This document shows, one piece after another, positions 33,321 through 43,800 of a stretch of 64,000 nt of DNA. Where the stretch lies: NCBI GenBank assembly GCA_020635075.1, contig JACKAM010000002.1:186001-250000 (forward strand), written 5' to 3'. The notes under the pieces were generated by a model. It searched no databases and was not told the DNA's origin. It was given only the letters and a program-made list of their open reading frames with translations. Source of the stretch: Pseudobdellovibrionaceae bacterium (GTDB taxonomy: Bacteria > Bdellovibrionota > Bdellovibrionia > Bdellovibrionales > UBA1609). Every line of letters begins with the position of its first letter. Positions within the stretch are counted from its first letter, which is position 1. The translations under genes were made by a program, and so were the position numbers.

Positions 33321-34805
33321 CTATTTTGGAATGGTAATTTTTTGACCAGCGCGTAGAGCACGGGGATTGCTGATCTCGTTAGCATTGATGATCGCCCGCA
33401 CGGTAACACCAAAGCGCTGAGCAATATCACTAAGCGTGTCTCCACGCTGAACCCTATACTTTTCACCGTCCATAACTTCTGGCTTTTGGTCTTTCAACGT
33501 GTCAATTCTCGCTAGACTTTTTTCCTTTTCGCCCGGTGGCACAAAGATAAAGTTGCCCTCTCGAACCACTCTCCAGCCCCGCCAAACATAGGAGTGAACA
33601 TGAGGGTTGAAGTATCTGGCCTGCTCCACGTCTCCGCCAAAAATATCCAATAGACCCTGGTGATTCACATTTCGATTGAGCTTGATCATTTCCCGTGAAT
33701 GCTCGGCCATCCACATCGGCTCTTTAAAATATTTCTTAGCGTTCTTCTCCACTTCAAGGGCAGCCAGAAAGCTGGCGTAGAAGTTAGCTGACGCAAAACC
33801 AAACCGACCCTTGCGCACATCAAGAAGATCCACCAGATTGGACGTTTGCTCCTTCTGCACCAAGCGACGCATACCCGCTGGCCCATGATTATAAGCCGTC
33901 ACCGCAAGAGGCCAACTCTCCAGCATTCCATAGTTGATCTTTAACAAACGGGCCGCGGCCTCTGTTGCCCTAATCGGGTCATTTCGCTCGTCCACAGACC
34001 AATTGATCTTCAGAAATTGCCTCCCGGTGTAGCGCATGAACTGCCAAATGCCCGAGGCCCCAGCTCGAGACCTAGCTTTCAAGTTGAAACTCGACTCCAC
34101 AAATGGGATGCGCGTCAGCTCAATTGGAAGACCAGCTTCCCGAAAGATCCTCTCCATTTGCCTCAGGTATCTCCCCGAGTAATGTATTCCCTGAAGAAAA
34201 CGATCTTTCTGTCCCAGCTGAAACCTCAGCCGCCCCTTAGTCGACGCCTCTTTGAATTTGTTTTTCTCATCCACTTTGGCAAACATATACCAGTAGCGCA
34301 GATCTTCGCCATCGAGCCCCGCCGGACTACTCAGCTTTTCCAATCGATGGAGCCTCTCCGTGACCACCTTTTTGGCCTCATTCACCCGCTTACGTCTGGC
34401 TCTGACTTTTTGCACATCGGTGAGATCCGTTTGCACCTGAATATCGGTGAAGTCCACCTTTTCATACACGATGTGCACATATCGGCTATCATGGAGAAGT
34501 CCCTGATCTGTGGTGAGTTCCGAGTAGATGTCGATCCAAAAAGACACCCTCTCTTCCATTCCCGGAAGAATGGCGAAGGCACCCGCGCCATACCCTAGAG
34601 CATTTTCCTGATTTGAATAATCTGGTGAAAACCAAGGGCGATCGCCCCTTTCAGGCACGTTGGGATCCATATCGGCCAACACCACTGGAGTTTCCTCATC
34701 AGAGGTGGCAGCAGCAAAACGGCCAAACAGACTGCCCGACACGGTTAGAAAAAAGGAAATCAATATTAACCAGATCAAAACAAATGTCGGTCGCGTGTAA
34801 TTCAT
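33321..34805 (-). CDS. membrane-bound lytic transglycosylase with LysM (MltD-like)
   Basis: 494 residues from ATG 34805; a longer frame exists but only from here does a membrane anchor (about 5-25) begin the protein. The SLT catalytic domain has the Glu in VESSFNLKA and RAGASGIWQFM (about residues 250-275 of this start). A single LysM repeat forms the last 45 residues (YRVQRGDTLSDIAQRFGV). It cleaves murein glycan between MurNAc and GlcNAc with 1,6-anhydro formation, while LysM holds it on the sacculus. Its start is 5 nt behind the stop of the dacB gene, so both murein enzymes are co-transcribed. MltD of E. coli is a lipoprotein with two LysM; here the anchor is a membrane span and there is one LysM. 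Confidence 0.9.
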   Translation of the reverse strand: MNYTRPTFVLIWLILISFFLTVSGSLFGRFAAATSDEETPVVLADMDPNVPERGDRPWFSPDYSNQENALGYGAGAFAILPGMEERVSFWIDIYSELTTDQGLLHDSRYVHIVYEKVDFTDIQVQTDLTDVQKVRARRKRVNEAKKVVTERLHRLEKLSSPAGLDGEDLRYWYMFAKVDEKNKFKEASTKGRLRFQLGQKDRFLQGIHYSGRYLRQMERIFREAGLPIELTRIPFVESSFNLKARSRAGASGIWQFMRYTGRQFLKINWSVDERNDPIRATEAAARLLKINYGMLESWPLAVTAYNHGPAGMRRLVQKEQTSNLVDLLDVRKGRFGFASANFYASFLAALEVEKNAKKYFKEPMWMAEHSREMIKLNRNVNHQGLLDIFGGDVEQARYFNPHVHSYVWRGWRVVREGNFIFVPPGEKEKSLARIDTLKDQKPEVMDGEKYRVQRGDTLSDIAQRFGVTVRAIINANEISNPRALRAGQKITIPK

Positions 34806-34809
34806 AATC

Positions 34810-36261
34810 TTATTGTACCAGCTCTGTGGCCAATTGATCAAAAAGATCTCGAGCTGAGATTGTATGTCCGGCACGTCCATTGAATAGAAACACAAAAGTT
34901 ACAATTCCGCCGTCCTCGCGGCCAGCATAACCGGCCAATCCGGCTACACCATTGAGCATTCCAGTTTTTGCCCGAACCCATCCCTTTGCTGGCGGTTGAT
35001 TCATTCTTGATTTCAAAGTGCCATCGATACCGGAAATCGGCAGTGAGGAAATGAATTCACTGAACACGGTAAAGTTCTTACGCAGATCTTCAAGAATACG
35101 ATGAAACTGGGCGGGACTCAATCTGTTCTCCCGCGACAAGCCTGATGGACTGGTGATGGAAAACTTGTCTGCTTTAAATCCCTTTTCAACCAAGTAGTCC
35201 GACAAAGCTATGAGTCCATTGGCCATGGTTCCTGGTTCACCTTTTTGTTCAACGGCCAAATTCTTGGTTAGCATTTCCGCCACATAGTTGTTGGAGAATT
35301 TCATCATATCAGTGACGATTTGACCAATCGGTTTACTTTCGGCCTGAGCCAAGAGGTTGGCTTTTGAAGGTGTCGCCCCTGTCCGTACACCGCCGGTGAC
35401 GACAATGCCCCGCCTCTGCAAAAAAGCCTTTAGGTGAGAGCCGGACCAGGTGTCAGGATGAAGGATGCCTTTGTAAATGACGGCCTCATCGGCATCAAGA
35501 GCCAAAGATCCATGAACAACAATGGTGTCACCATTGGAGCCATTGCTTTTTCGTTCAGCCTTAAGATTTTTGCGGCTGCCCTTTTTGCCTGTCACTGCCT
35601 TATTGACTACCGTGATATAACTGTTTTCCGGATCGGCAAATATTCTTGCCTTTTCACCCGCTTTTTCCCCAGGCCGCACATAAATATTGATTGAGTTCCA
35701 ATTGAAAGACATTGCACCAACCGGAGCATCATAAGCCCTGTCAACACGGCTGGGGTCACGTCCCTCATGAAATCGCTCACTGTCAAAGCGGGTGTCATCG
35801 ACGACCACGTCACCCTCGATCCGGCGAACGCCCGTGCGATAGAATTCATTGACCAAAAACCACATGGACTCTGACACAAAGGCCGGATCCCCGCCGCCCT
35901 TCAAATAGAGATCACCCTTGAGGGTCGTGCCGCTTGCCTTATTAACTGAAAGAAGTTCAGTAAAGAACTTGTGCCCAGGAGGATATTTTTCAAGGCTCAT
36001 GCCGGCGGTGAGGATCTTGGTTAATGAGGCTGGCACCATGGAATTTTGCCCATTGAGGTCTATGAGTCTGGTCGCCTGACCTTCCTGATGCAAAAAAGCC
36101 AGTATTCCCAACTCCTCCTTCTTAATGGCTGATGAGCTGATGCGCTTGCTGAGGCGTTGACTAAGATCGTCGGCCAATTCGCCTGCCCCGGACGAGAATG
36201 AAAACAGAATTCCTACCAGCAAAATCCAGATTGTCCGCTGTTGCATCATGATTTGGACCAT
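34810..36261 (-). CDS. dacB: D-alanyl-D-alanine carboxypeptidase/endopeptidase DacB (PBP4)
   Basis: 483 residues. A signal peptide (about 8-27) is followed by the S13-type penicillin-binding domain: Ser79 in SLTK, then SNNYVAEM and KTG in RAKTGML. The family removes terminal D-alanine and cuts D-Ala-mDAP crosslinks in the periplasm. I start at ATG 36261 (GAAGGT 4 nt upstream), with the ATG at 36249 as an alternative. It is divergent from the peptide-binding lipoprotein gene, whose start lies 66 nt away. Confidence 0.92.
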   Translation of the reverse strand: MVQIMMQQRTIWILLVGILFSFSSGAGELADDLSQRLSKRISSSAIKKEELGILAFLHQEGQATRLIDLNGQNSMVPASLTKILTAGMSLEKYPPGHKFFTELLSVNKASGTTLKGDLYLKGGGDPAFVSESMWFLVNEFYRTGVRRIEGDVVVDDTRFDSERFHEGRDPSRVDRAYDAPVGAMSFNWNSINIYVRPGEKAGEKARIFADPENSYITVVNKAVTGKKGSRKNLKAERKSNGSNGDTIVVHGSLALDADEAVIYKGILHPDTWSGSHLKAFLQRRGIVVTGGVRTGATPSKANLLAQAESKPIGQIVTDMMKFSNNYVAEMLTKNLAVEQKGEPGTMANGLIALSDYLVEKGFKADKFSITSPSGLSRENRLSPAQFHRILEDLRKNFTVFSEFISSLPISGIDGTLKSRMNQPPAKGWVRAKTGMLNGVAGLAGYAGREDGGIVTFVFLFNGRAGHTISARDLFDQLATELVQ

Positions 36262-36327
36262 ATTACCTTCGCCATTAAAGTTAGAAGCAGGCAAATCATA
36301 TCAACAGCCAGTTGCAAGGTGAATAAA

Positions 36328-37830
36328 ATGCGCCGCACAATTCCCATTCTTTTGGCAGGTCTTCTGCTTTGGTCCTGTTCCAGAACTCAGAAACTGGAAC
36401 CTGATACTCTTTATGTTGCATTGGGCTCTCAGCCCAGCTCTCTCGATCCCCGCTTTGCCACGGATGCTAATGGAATGCGTATTGCCCAACTTATGTTTAA
36501 CTCCATTGTACGCATCGGCCCGGACCTTAAGGTCACCGGAGATGCGGCCGAATCCTGGACCTACAAGGATCTGATCTACACCTTCAAGTTGCGTGAGAAT
36601 TTGAGTTTTTCCAATGGGCGCAAAGTTCATCCGGAGGATATTCAGTTTTCGTTTGAGCAGTATCGCCTGGACAACAACCCATTTCATTCGGCTCTGGATT
36701 TAGTCAATGGGGTGACGGCCAAAGACATGGGTACCCATTTGCAGGTTAAGGTTCGCCTCAAAGAGTATTCTGCCAAACTTCTGACCTCTGATCTACCGGT
36801 AGTCAAAATTCTTCCGAAGGAGGAAACTCTCGCTGCTGGTGCCGACTTTGCAAAACAGCTGATCGGCACAGGGAGTTTTTCCTTCGATCATCAGTCGGCC
36901 AACGAAATCGTTCTTAAAGCGCGGAAGGATCATCCCTATGCTTCCCCTAGGGTCAATCGCCTGATTTTTAAAGTTATTCGCGATGAGTTCACCCGTTTTC
37001 AAAAGACCTACAAGGGGTCCATCGATATCGCCCAGGCGGAGATCCCTCTTTCCAAAGTGATTGTTTTTGAAAGGAGGCCTGAAGACTTTCAGGTTTATAA
37101 GTACCCAGGTTTGTCGATGAGCTACATATTGGTAAATCTCAAAGATCCACTTTTACAAAACCTGCAAGTCCGGCAAGCCCTGGCACATGGACTTCAGCGC
37201 GATGAAATCATTAAATACAAACTTGAAGGCCTAGCGAGCCCAGCAACTGCGATTTTGACTCCAAATAATCCCTTTCATGACCAGGATCTCAACAACCTCC
37301 CCTTTGATCTGGCGAAGGGAAAGGCCCTTCTTGAGCAAAGCCAGGCCTCCGGTAAAACTCTGACTCTCAAGACTTCTAACGCCCAATCAGCAGTAGAAAA
37401 CGGTAAGGTCTTGGTTAATCAACTCTCCCAATTGGGAATCAAGGTTGTCTTGCAAAGTTTTGAGTGGGGAACCTTTTATGACGACGTCCGCAAGGGCAAC
37501 TTCCAGCTAGCCACCATGAGGTGGATCGGAGCACTAGACCCGGACATCTACCGCATCGCGCTCCACTCCAGTGAAACACCTCCCGGACGAAACCGGGGGC
37601 AATACGTCAATTCACAATTGGATCTGCTCTTGGAACAAGGTCTTAAGATTGCCGACGAGGGTCGAAGGATTGCCCACTACAAAAAGGTCCAGAAAATTGT
37701 TTTGGACGATCTTCCCATAATTCCCCTCTGGTACGATGGACAGGTTGCCATCGTTAACAAACGAGTTAAAAATTATACTCCACCCTTAAACGGGGACTTC
37801 AGCCCATTTGTTCGGGTGACAAAAGAATAG
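36328..37830 (+). CDS. ABC transporter substrate-binding lipoprotein, peptide family 5
   Basis: 500 residues from ATG 36328, with AAGG 8 nt upstream; upstream in-frame codons overlap dacB and have no family match. Signal with lipobox LWSC. The family-5 signature LDPRFATDANGMRIAQLMF lies near 45-65. Such proteins bind oligopeptides, nickel or other ligands in the periplasm and hand them to an ABC permease. No permease or ATPase gene is adjacent. The last gene before it is divergent, and the REC-GGDEF regulator follows 14 nt later, which suggests a link between peptide sensing and c-di-GMP. Substrate unknown. Confidence 0.85.
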   Translation: MRRTIPILLAGLLLWSCSRTQKLEPDTLYVALGSQPSSLDPRFATDANGMRIAQLMFNSIVRIGPDLKVTGDAAESWTYKDLIYTFKLRENLSFSNGRKVHPEDIQFSFEQYRLDNNPFHSALDLVNGVTAKDMGTHLQVKVRLKEYSAKLLTSDLPVVKILPKEETLAAGADFAKQLIGTGSFSFDHQSANEIVLKARKDHPYASPRVNRLIFKVIRDEFTRFQKTYKGSIDIAQAEIPLSKVIVFERRPEDFQVYKYPGLSMSYILVNLKDPLLQNLQVRQALAHGLQRDEIIKYKLEGLASPATAILTPNNPFHDQDLNNLPFDLAKGKALLEQSQASGKTLTLKTSNAQSAVENGKVLVNQLSQLGIKVVLQSFEWGTFYDDVRKGNFQLATMRWIGALDPDIYRIALHSSETPPGRNRGQYVNSQLDLLLEQGLKIADEGRRIAHYKKVQKIVLDDLPIIPLWYDGQVAIVNKRVKNYTPPLNGDFSPFVRVTKE

Positions 37831-37844
37831 GGAGACTCCCACTT

Positions 37845-38783
37845 GTGACCACCGAGTCGACAACGAAACCAAAAATTCTCTGTGTCGATGATGAACGAGC
37901 CGTGCTTGAGGCCCTACGTCGACTTCTCCGCAGTGATTTCCGGGTGGTCACGGCCGAATCCGGAGAGGAAGCCTTGAACCTCCTTGAGAGTCATCCAGAT
38001 TTGGCGGTGATTTTGAGTGACTACCGCATGGAAGGTCTTTCGGGAATCGAGCTTTTGCGCCGCAGTCGCAGCATCGTTCCAAACGCCGTTCGCGCCATCT
38101 TAAGCGGGCAGATTGAGCTCAAACAGATTTCTGAAGCTATCAACCGGGCTGAGATCCATCGATTGATCTTAAAGCCCTGGGACAACGAATATTTGCGCAT
38201 CCAAATGCAGGAAGCGGTGCTCACCCATAGTACCCTGGTCGAAAAAAATCAACTGCGCCAGTTGGCCATCACCGATCCCGTCACCGGTCTAACTAATCAC
38301 CGTTATTTCCAGGAGCGACTTCAAGATCTGTGGAGAAAAGGTCTTACTCCTCAACACCCCATGAGTCTGTTAATGATTGATATCGACAACTTTAAGTCTG
38401 TGAATGATAAATACGGCCACTTAGCCGGGGATCAGGTTCTCGCTGAGGTTGCTGAAAGGCTGGTGTCCAGTATCGGCGACTCAGATTCTGTGAGTCGCTA
38501 TGGGGGCGAGGAATTTTCCCTGATCCTTACCGACACCGATAGCGGAGGGGCTGGACAAAGGGCCGACAAGATTCGCCAGGCGATCGAGTCTGAGAAATTC
38601 ACCATAGCCAACTCCCAACAGGCTACTTTGACCGTCAGCATCGGCGTGACCACCTATCCGGGCGCCATCAGCCTTGAAAGACCAACTGATTTGATTGCCC
38701 AGGCTGACCACGCCCTTTATCGGGCAAAAAATCAGGGGCGTAATCAGGTTTTGATTTACGACCCGACTCTCGACCGGAACTGA
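37845..38783 (+). CDS. response regulator with GGDEF diguanylate cyclase domain
   Basis: 312 residues, GTG start at 37845, GGGAG 10 nt upstream. The receiver domain (about 8-120) has the acidic pair Asp15-Asp16, the phosphoacceptor Asp59 in SDYRMEG, and the lysine in LKPWDN. After a helical linker comes a GGDEF domain with active-site GGEEF (SRYGGEEF), about residues 150-305, so a diguanylate cyclase activity is likely. The usual RxxD feedback site just upstream reads GDSD, so allosteric product inhibition at this site may be missing. It follows the substrate-binding lipoprotein gene by 14 nt. Cognate histidine kinase not encoded here. Confidence 0.92.
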   Translation: MTTESTTKPKILCVDDERAVLEALRRLLRSDFRVVTAESGEEALNLLESHPDLAVILSDYRMEGLSGIELLRRSRSIVPNAVRAILSGQIELKQISEAINRAEIHRLILKPWDNEYLRIQMQEAVLTHSTLVEKNQLRQLAITDPVTGLTNHRYFQERLQDLWRKGLTPQHPMSLLMIDIDNFKSVNDKYGHLAGDQVLAEVAERLVSSIGDSDSVSRYGGEEFSLILTDTDSGGAGQRADKIRQAIESEKFTIANSQQATLTVSIGVTTYPGAISLERPTDLIAQADHALYRAKNQGRNQVLIYDPTLDRN

Positions 38784-38838
38784 CCCCAATCTAATTTGAC
38801 CGTAAGCATCCTTCCATCCATTTGCTATTCTGTACTCT

Positions 38839-39867
38839 GTGAAAAAACGTGATTGGGTCTTCGTTATTGGATTGGTATTAGTTGTTTGGTTGGCAGATCG
38901 CCTGACAAAGGCGTGGGCCCTCGACGCTATCACCCACCTTCAATTTTACGGACCTCTTGGACTGGTCCTTCACCGCAACCCGGGTGCGATCCTAGGTGCC
39001 TTCTCCAACCTCCCCCCACTCCTTCGCGTGGTCTCACTTTCGACGGGCGGAGCCTTTCTCATTTTCACTTATGCGGCTATTCAGTATCTGCTTCCTCGAC
39101 GCTCATTTGTTCTTCGCGCCGGAATGTCCATTCTCCTAGGGGGAATTCTTGGTAACGTCACCGACCGAATCATCTGGGGCTCAGTGGTGGATTTTGTCCT
39201 TCTTGGCAGTCCCCATTGGGCCACACCGGCATTTAACTTTGCAGACGCCATTCAATGGGTGGGTTACTTCATGATCGTTGGTTCCCTCATTAAAGAAGGG
39301 AATCAAATTTGGCCTAATGAAAATGAACGCAAGCGGGTTTGGATCAACCCCCTCTATCAATGGAAGTACTGCCTGGTTCTGGTCTTTGTTGGCTTGGGAT
39401 TTGCCATCATTAGCGGGGTATTTTCTTATACCTTCTTAAAGGTGACGATTGATGACATCATTATTGGATCCCCTGCGGTGGCTGAGCAGAAGTTCCTGTC
39501 CCCATTTTTGATGACCTACATGTCAATCTGTTCGGGATTTCTGATCATGCTCTTTCTTATTGGCCGAATTCTTTCCCACCGGACCGCTGGCCCCCTATAT
39601 GCATTTGAGCGCTTTATGGATGATGTCATGATCGGAAAAGACCGGGTCCTCAAGCTCCGTCAGGGCGACGAATTCATGCACCTCGAAGAGCTGGCTGAAA
39701 AGATCCGCGATCGCTTCATACACGAAGGACTTCTTAAAAAATCAGACCACCCCGAGGAAATTCATGAACCCGAGGACCAACATGTTCTCGGCCAGGAGTC
39801 AGACCCGGAAGAATCCGGTGAGACGGAAGCCATCGCCGCCATTCCGAAAGAAGCGGGCAACGAGTAG
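38839..39867 (+). CDS. lspA: signal peptidase II (LspA) fused to a membrane HAMP-like module
   Basis: 342 residues, GTG start. The first about 165 residues are an LspA: four membrane spans and the catalytic motifs GNVTDR and FNFADA with their aspartates. LspA removes signal peptides of diacylated prolipoproteins. E. coli LspA ends near residue 164. Here two more spans follow (about 173-203 and 219-245), then a HAMP-like sequence (PLYAFERFMDDVMIGKD, then RQGDEFMHLEELAEKI) and an acidic tail of about 40 residues. The two-span-plus-HAMP arrangement is that of a sensor without a kinase. A fusion is unusual in this family; a pseudogene is unlikely because both halves are in frame and intact. Confidence 0.85.
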   Translation: MKKRDWVFVIGLVLVVWLADRLTKAWALDAITHLQFYGPLGLVLHRNPGAILGAFSNLPPLLRVVSLSTGGAFLIFTYAAIQYLLPRRSFVLRAGMSILLGGILGNVTDRIIWGSVVDFVLLGSPHWATPAFNFADAIQWVGYFMIVGSLIKEGNQIWPNENERKRVWINPLYQWKYCLVLVFVGLGFAIISGVFSYTFLKVTIDDIIIGSPAVAEQKFLSPFLMTYMSICSGFLIMLFLIGRILSHRTAGPLYAFERFMDDVMIGKDRVLKLRQGDEFMHLEELAEKIRDRFIHEGLLKKSDHPEEIHEPEDQHVLGQESDPEESGETEAIAAIPKEAGNE

Positions 39868-39872
39868 TAAAA

Positions 39873-40718
39873 CTAGCTGCGGGCCTTTTTAATTTTTTCT
39901 AGGAAATATCTCTTTGGTACTTCTTCCAGAGACCGATTGGTGCCGCATTTCTCCTCACGAGCAACGAGAAAATCCCCATTGGGGTTTCGGACGATCCCCA
40001 ACGGCATAACTGTTCTTGCTTCACCAGGTCTCGACCCTCCTGAATATACAATCTCAACCGGTTGCTTCGCCCGCAAAGCCTTGATGATCTCAGCCATCAC
40101 TCTATTGGCGTGGAGGTTGTGAAGAGAGTAGTCCCGCCAGTTGAGCTCCGGACCCTGAGCTGCCAAAACTTCAGCCACCGTCTTATATTTACCCACCCGG
40201 TCCAAACACTTAAACATCAGGGCCAGGCAGGCGATAGCATCATCGAGAGCGCGATGAGCCTGGCCACCCTCAATTCCCAAAAAGCTTACCAGTGTCTGCA
40301 ACCGATGATTGGGACTCTCGGGAATCACCGCCCTCGACAGCAAGCTGGTACATAGCACAGGCGTCGATGGCAAGGGGAGCCTTTGATTCTCAAATTCGAT
40401 GGACAAAAAACCTAAGTCAAAGGGTGCATGATGAGCCACCGGAACAGCATCACCCAAAAACTCATGAAACTCGCCAATTTTTGCCCCTATCGGAGGGGCA
40501 TCAACCACCATCTCGTTGGTAATGTTATGGATCTTGATCACCTCTTCAGACATCCTGTGGGTCGGTTTAATCAGAGTCTGATAACGACCAATCTCCTGGC
40601 CATTTCTCCATTTGACGGCAGCGATTTCACAGATTTCCGCATCCAGGGGGTATTTTCCCGTGGTCTCCGTGTCAAAGGCGACATATGTGGCATCCGGCCA
40701 GAATAGGCTTAAATCCAT
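39873..40718 (-). CDS. DnaQ-like 3'-5' exonuclease
   Basis: 281 residues. The DEDDh motifs are clear: AFDTETTG (residues about 14-21), HHAPFDLGFL (about 95) and HRALDDA (about 155). After the exonuclease fold (to about residue 180) a C-terminal domain of about 80 residues follows, with a strand-rich stretch containing VEIVYSGGSRPGEARTV and FLVAREE, similar to a WYL-type sensor. Such proteins either proofread as an epsilon-like subunit or degrade nucleic acids; this one stands alone and has no polymerase-binding motif that I recognise. It is convergent with lspA (5 nt between stops). Confidence 0.85.
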   Translation of the reverse strand: MDLSLFWPDATYVAFDTETTGKYPLDAEICEIAAVKWRNGQEIGRYQTLIKPTHRMSEEVIKIHNITNEMVVDAPPIGAKIGEFHEFLGDAVPVAHHAPFDLGFLSIEFENQRLPLPSTPVLCTSLLSRAVIPESPNHRLQTLVSFLGIEGGQAHRALDDAIACLALMFKCLDRVGKYKTVAEVLAAQGPELNWRDYSLHNLHANRVMAEIIKALRAKQPVEIVYSGGSRPGEARTVMPLGIVRNPNGDFLVAREEKCGTNRSLEEVPKRYFLEKIKKARS

Positions 40719-40743
40719 TCAATCGGTTTAGGGGCTTTTGAGT

Positions 40744-40774
40744 CTTAAGACAATGAATTTCTTAAGATTCATTG
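40744..40774. promoter_or_regulatory. possible operator: CTTAAGA repeats within an inverted repeat
   Basis: CTTAAGA occurs at 40744-40750 and 40761-40767, 17 bp apart, and CAATGAAT (40751-40758) pairs with ATTCATTG (40767-40774) around an 8-nt loop. It sits in the gap between the exonuclease start and the RND gene, so it could be a regulator site for the pump. Confidence 0.4.
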
Positions 40775-40830
40775 CCCATATCCCTCCTTTTTTCTAGAAT
40801 AATGGCCATCGATTACCGGGACCTGGAAAT

Positions 40831-43800
40831 ATGCGTTCGATCATTGGATTTTTTGCTAAAGAACATCTCCTCGGCAATCTGCTCACTGTCCTGATCATCA
40901 TCACCGGCGTCTTTACCATATTCACCATTCGCCGTGATATCTGGCCAAATGTGCAATTCAATTTGACCACTGTCTCCACCTTTCTGGGCGGGGCATCTCC
41001 TGAGCAAGTGGAAAAACTGGTGATCAATCCGGTGGAAGAAGCCCTCCGGGAAGTGGATGGAATCAAGAAGGTTTTTTCCACGGCGACCGAGGGCCGGGCC
41101 GTTGTCGTCGCCCAACTCGATCCCGATGCTCGCAACCCAGACAAAACCAATTCCGACATCCAACAAGCCATTGACCGCATTGACTCTCTGCCTTCATCTG
41201 CTGACAAACCGGTAATCTATGCCATCGAGGCAGGCCGTGAACCAGTGATTGAAGTCACCGTCACTGGCGAGAAAAATCCCATCGAAGTGCGCAACGCTGC
41301 CAAATTTGTCGCCGATGAACTGAGCCTGGAAAATTTGGTTTCAAAGGTCACCAAGCGCGGCTACGATAAAAGAGAATTTGTGGTCGAAGCCGACCCCGTG
41401 AAGCTGGCAAGACGAAGAGTTCCTTTGTCAGCTCTTATACAATCAATTGAGTCACGCAACATCTCCCTCCCTGGTGGCAGTATACAGAACAATGCAGGCG
41501 TGGAAGTACTCGTGCGAACCGAGGGTGAGTACTCATCGGCCGAAGAAATCGGACGTACTGTGATCTTGGCCAATGAGGCTGGGTATGGCACCCGTGTTCG
41601 GGACGTAGCCACTGTCACCGAAAGCCTAGCTCCTCCCGAAAGGCTATACCGCACCGACGGTGAAGCTGGAATCAATATGATTGTTGCCAAAAAGCAAAAT
41701 GCCGATGCCATTGAACTGGTGGAAATTGTTCGCAATAAGGTGGAGCAGTTAAAGTCGAAGGTGCCTGCGAGCGTGCGCCTAGGCTTTTCCAATGACTTTA
41801 CCATTTATCTGGCCAACCGCCTTAACACCCTAAGCTCTAATCTGATGATCGGTCTCGTTCTTGTCATTCTTGTTCTTAGTCTATTCCTGCCCTGGCGGGT
41901 GACTTTGGTCGTGGCTCTAGGAATTCCTATTGCCCTTTTTGCCTCCCTATCGACAGCTCAGTACTTTGATGTTTCGCTAAATCTTATCAGCTTGATTGGT
42001 TTGATTATCGTTTTGGGCATGCTGGTCGACGATGCCATTGTCGTCAGTGAAAACATCTGGCGTCACATCGAGGACGGAGAATCCTCAGAAAAGGCCATCA
42101 TTGAAGGGACCCGTGAAGTACTGGGGCCCGTACTGGCGTCCGTACTCACCACGGTTTCGGCCTTTGCGCCAATGATGTTCATGACTGGCATCTTTGGTGC
42201 TTTTGTCTTCCAAATTCCCCTTATGGTCATACTTGCGCTTTGCATTTCCCTATTTGAAGCCTTTTTGATCATGCCCTCCCACTTCGCCGCATGGGTGGTT
42301 CCATTTGTCAGTATTGAAAAACAGCAGGCGAAATCCGCCAACTGGTATACTCACCTCTCCGAAACCTATGCCAAATTTGTTTCCTGGAGTCTTACCAAAC
42401 GCTACCTCATGCTCGGCCTGGCAGGACTAATGCTTGTTGGCTCCATCACTTTGATTTTTGTCACCGGCCGCTTTGTATTGTTCCCGCCAGGAAGTGTGGA
42501 GCTGATCTTTGTGTCTCTGGAAGCACCAACAGGGACCTCTCTGGAAAAAATGGTGGATTTGGTGACGCCGGTTGAAAATACAATCAACGAACTCCCTGAC
42601 CATGAACTACTGGACTTTATGACTTCGATTGGCATCATCCAGCAGGGCACCATTGATCCTCAAACTCGCCGGGGCTCCCACTACGCCCACATTCGGATCG
42701 CGCTGACATCCAAACTCAAACGAAGCCGAACAGCAACGGAGATAATCGAACAACTGCGCGCCTCGATTGGCCGGCCCGAAGGCTTCAATTCGATTTCATT
42801 TGAATTCGCCCGCGAGGGACCTCCCCAGGGACGACCGATTTCACTCAATGTTCTCGGTCCCGACTTTCAGACTCTACAGACTCTTGCTGGTCAAATCAAA
42901 AAGGAGTTGGGCGAAATTGAGGGGGTTGTCGATGTTCGCGATTCATTTGTTTTAGGAAAACCTGAATGGAATGTTCTTCCGCGCTTCGAAGAATCAGCGA
43001 CTCTTGGCCTTTCTGCTTCCGAAATCGCCCTAAGCGTACGCACGGCCTTTGAGGGAATCATTGCATCCTCCATTCGCGAGTTAGATGAAGAAGTAGATAT
43101 CCGTGTGCGCCTGGCTGAGAAAAAGGGCGATGCCCAGACTCAGCTGGAAAACATCAAGATCGGCAATCGCTTAGGAAATCTTATACCTCTCTCCGCCATC
43201 GCCGATTTTAAACAGGAAAAAACACTAAGTGCCATTAATCACCTCCACCATCGCCGCTTAATCAATGTCAGTGCTGAAGTTCAACTTGAGAAGATAACGG
43301 CCAACGAAGTCACGACCAAAATTAAACCCAAAATGGCTGAGCTCACCAAGGGAATGTCCGAGTATTCAATCGATTTTGGTGGAGAGGACGAAGACACTGA
43401 GGAGTCCATGGCGGCTCTTGCACGTGCCTTTATTTTTGCCGCCTTTATTATTTTCTCCCTTCTGATCGTCACCTTTAAAAATCTGTTTCAGCCCATTCTT
43501 ATTCTCACTAGCATTCCCTTGGGGCTGATGGGAGTGATTATCGCAATGTTTCTTCACAATCGCCCTTTGAGTTTCATGGCCATGCTAGGGGTGATTGCCC
43601 TTGCCGGCGTCATCGTCAACAATGCCATTGTACTCATTGATTTTATCAATCGCCGCCGGGAGCAAGGGGACGACCTCAATACCTCCGTGGTAACCGCCGC
43701 CAAGGTCAGACTTCGACCAATCTTACTCACGACCGCAACGACCGTCAGCGGCCTCTTCCCCACGGCCTACGGCGAGCACTTCCAGAAGTATCTCGGAATT

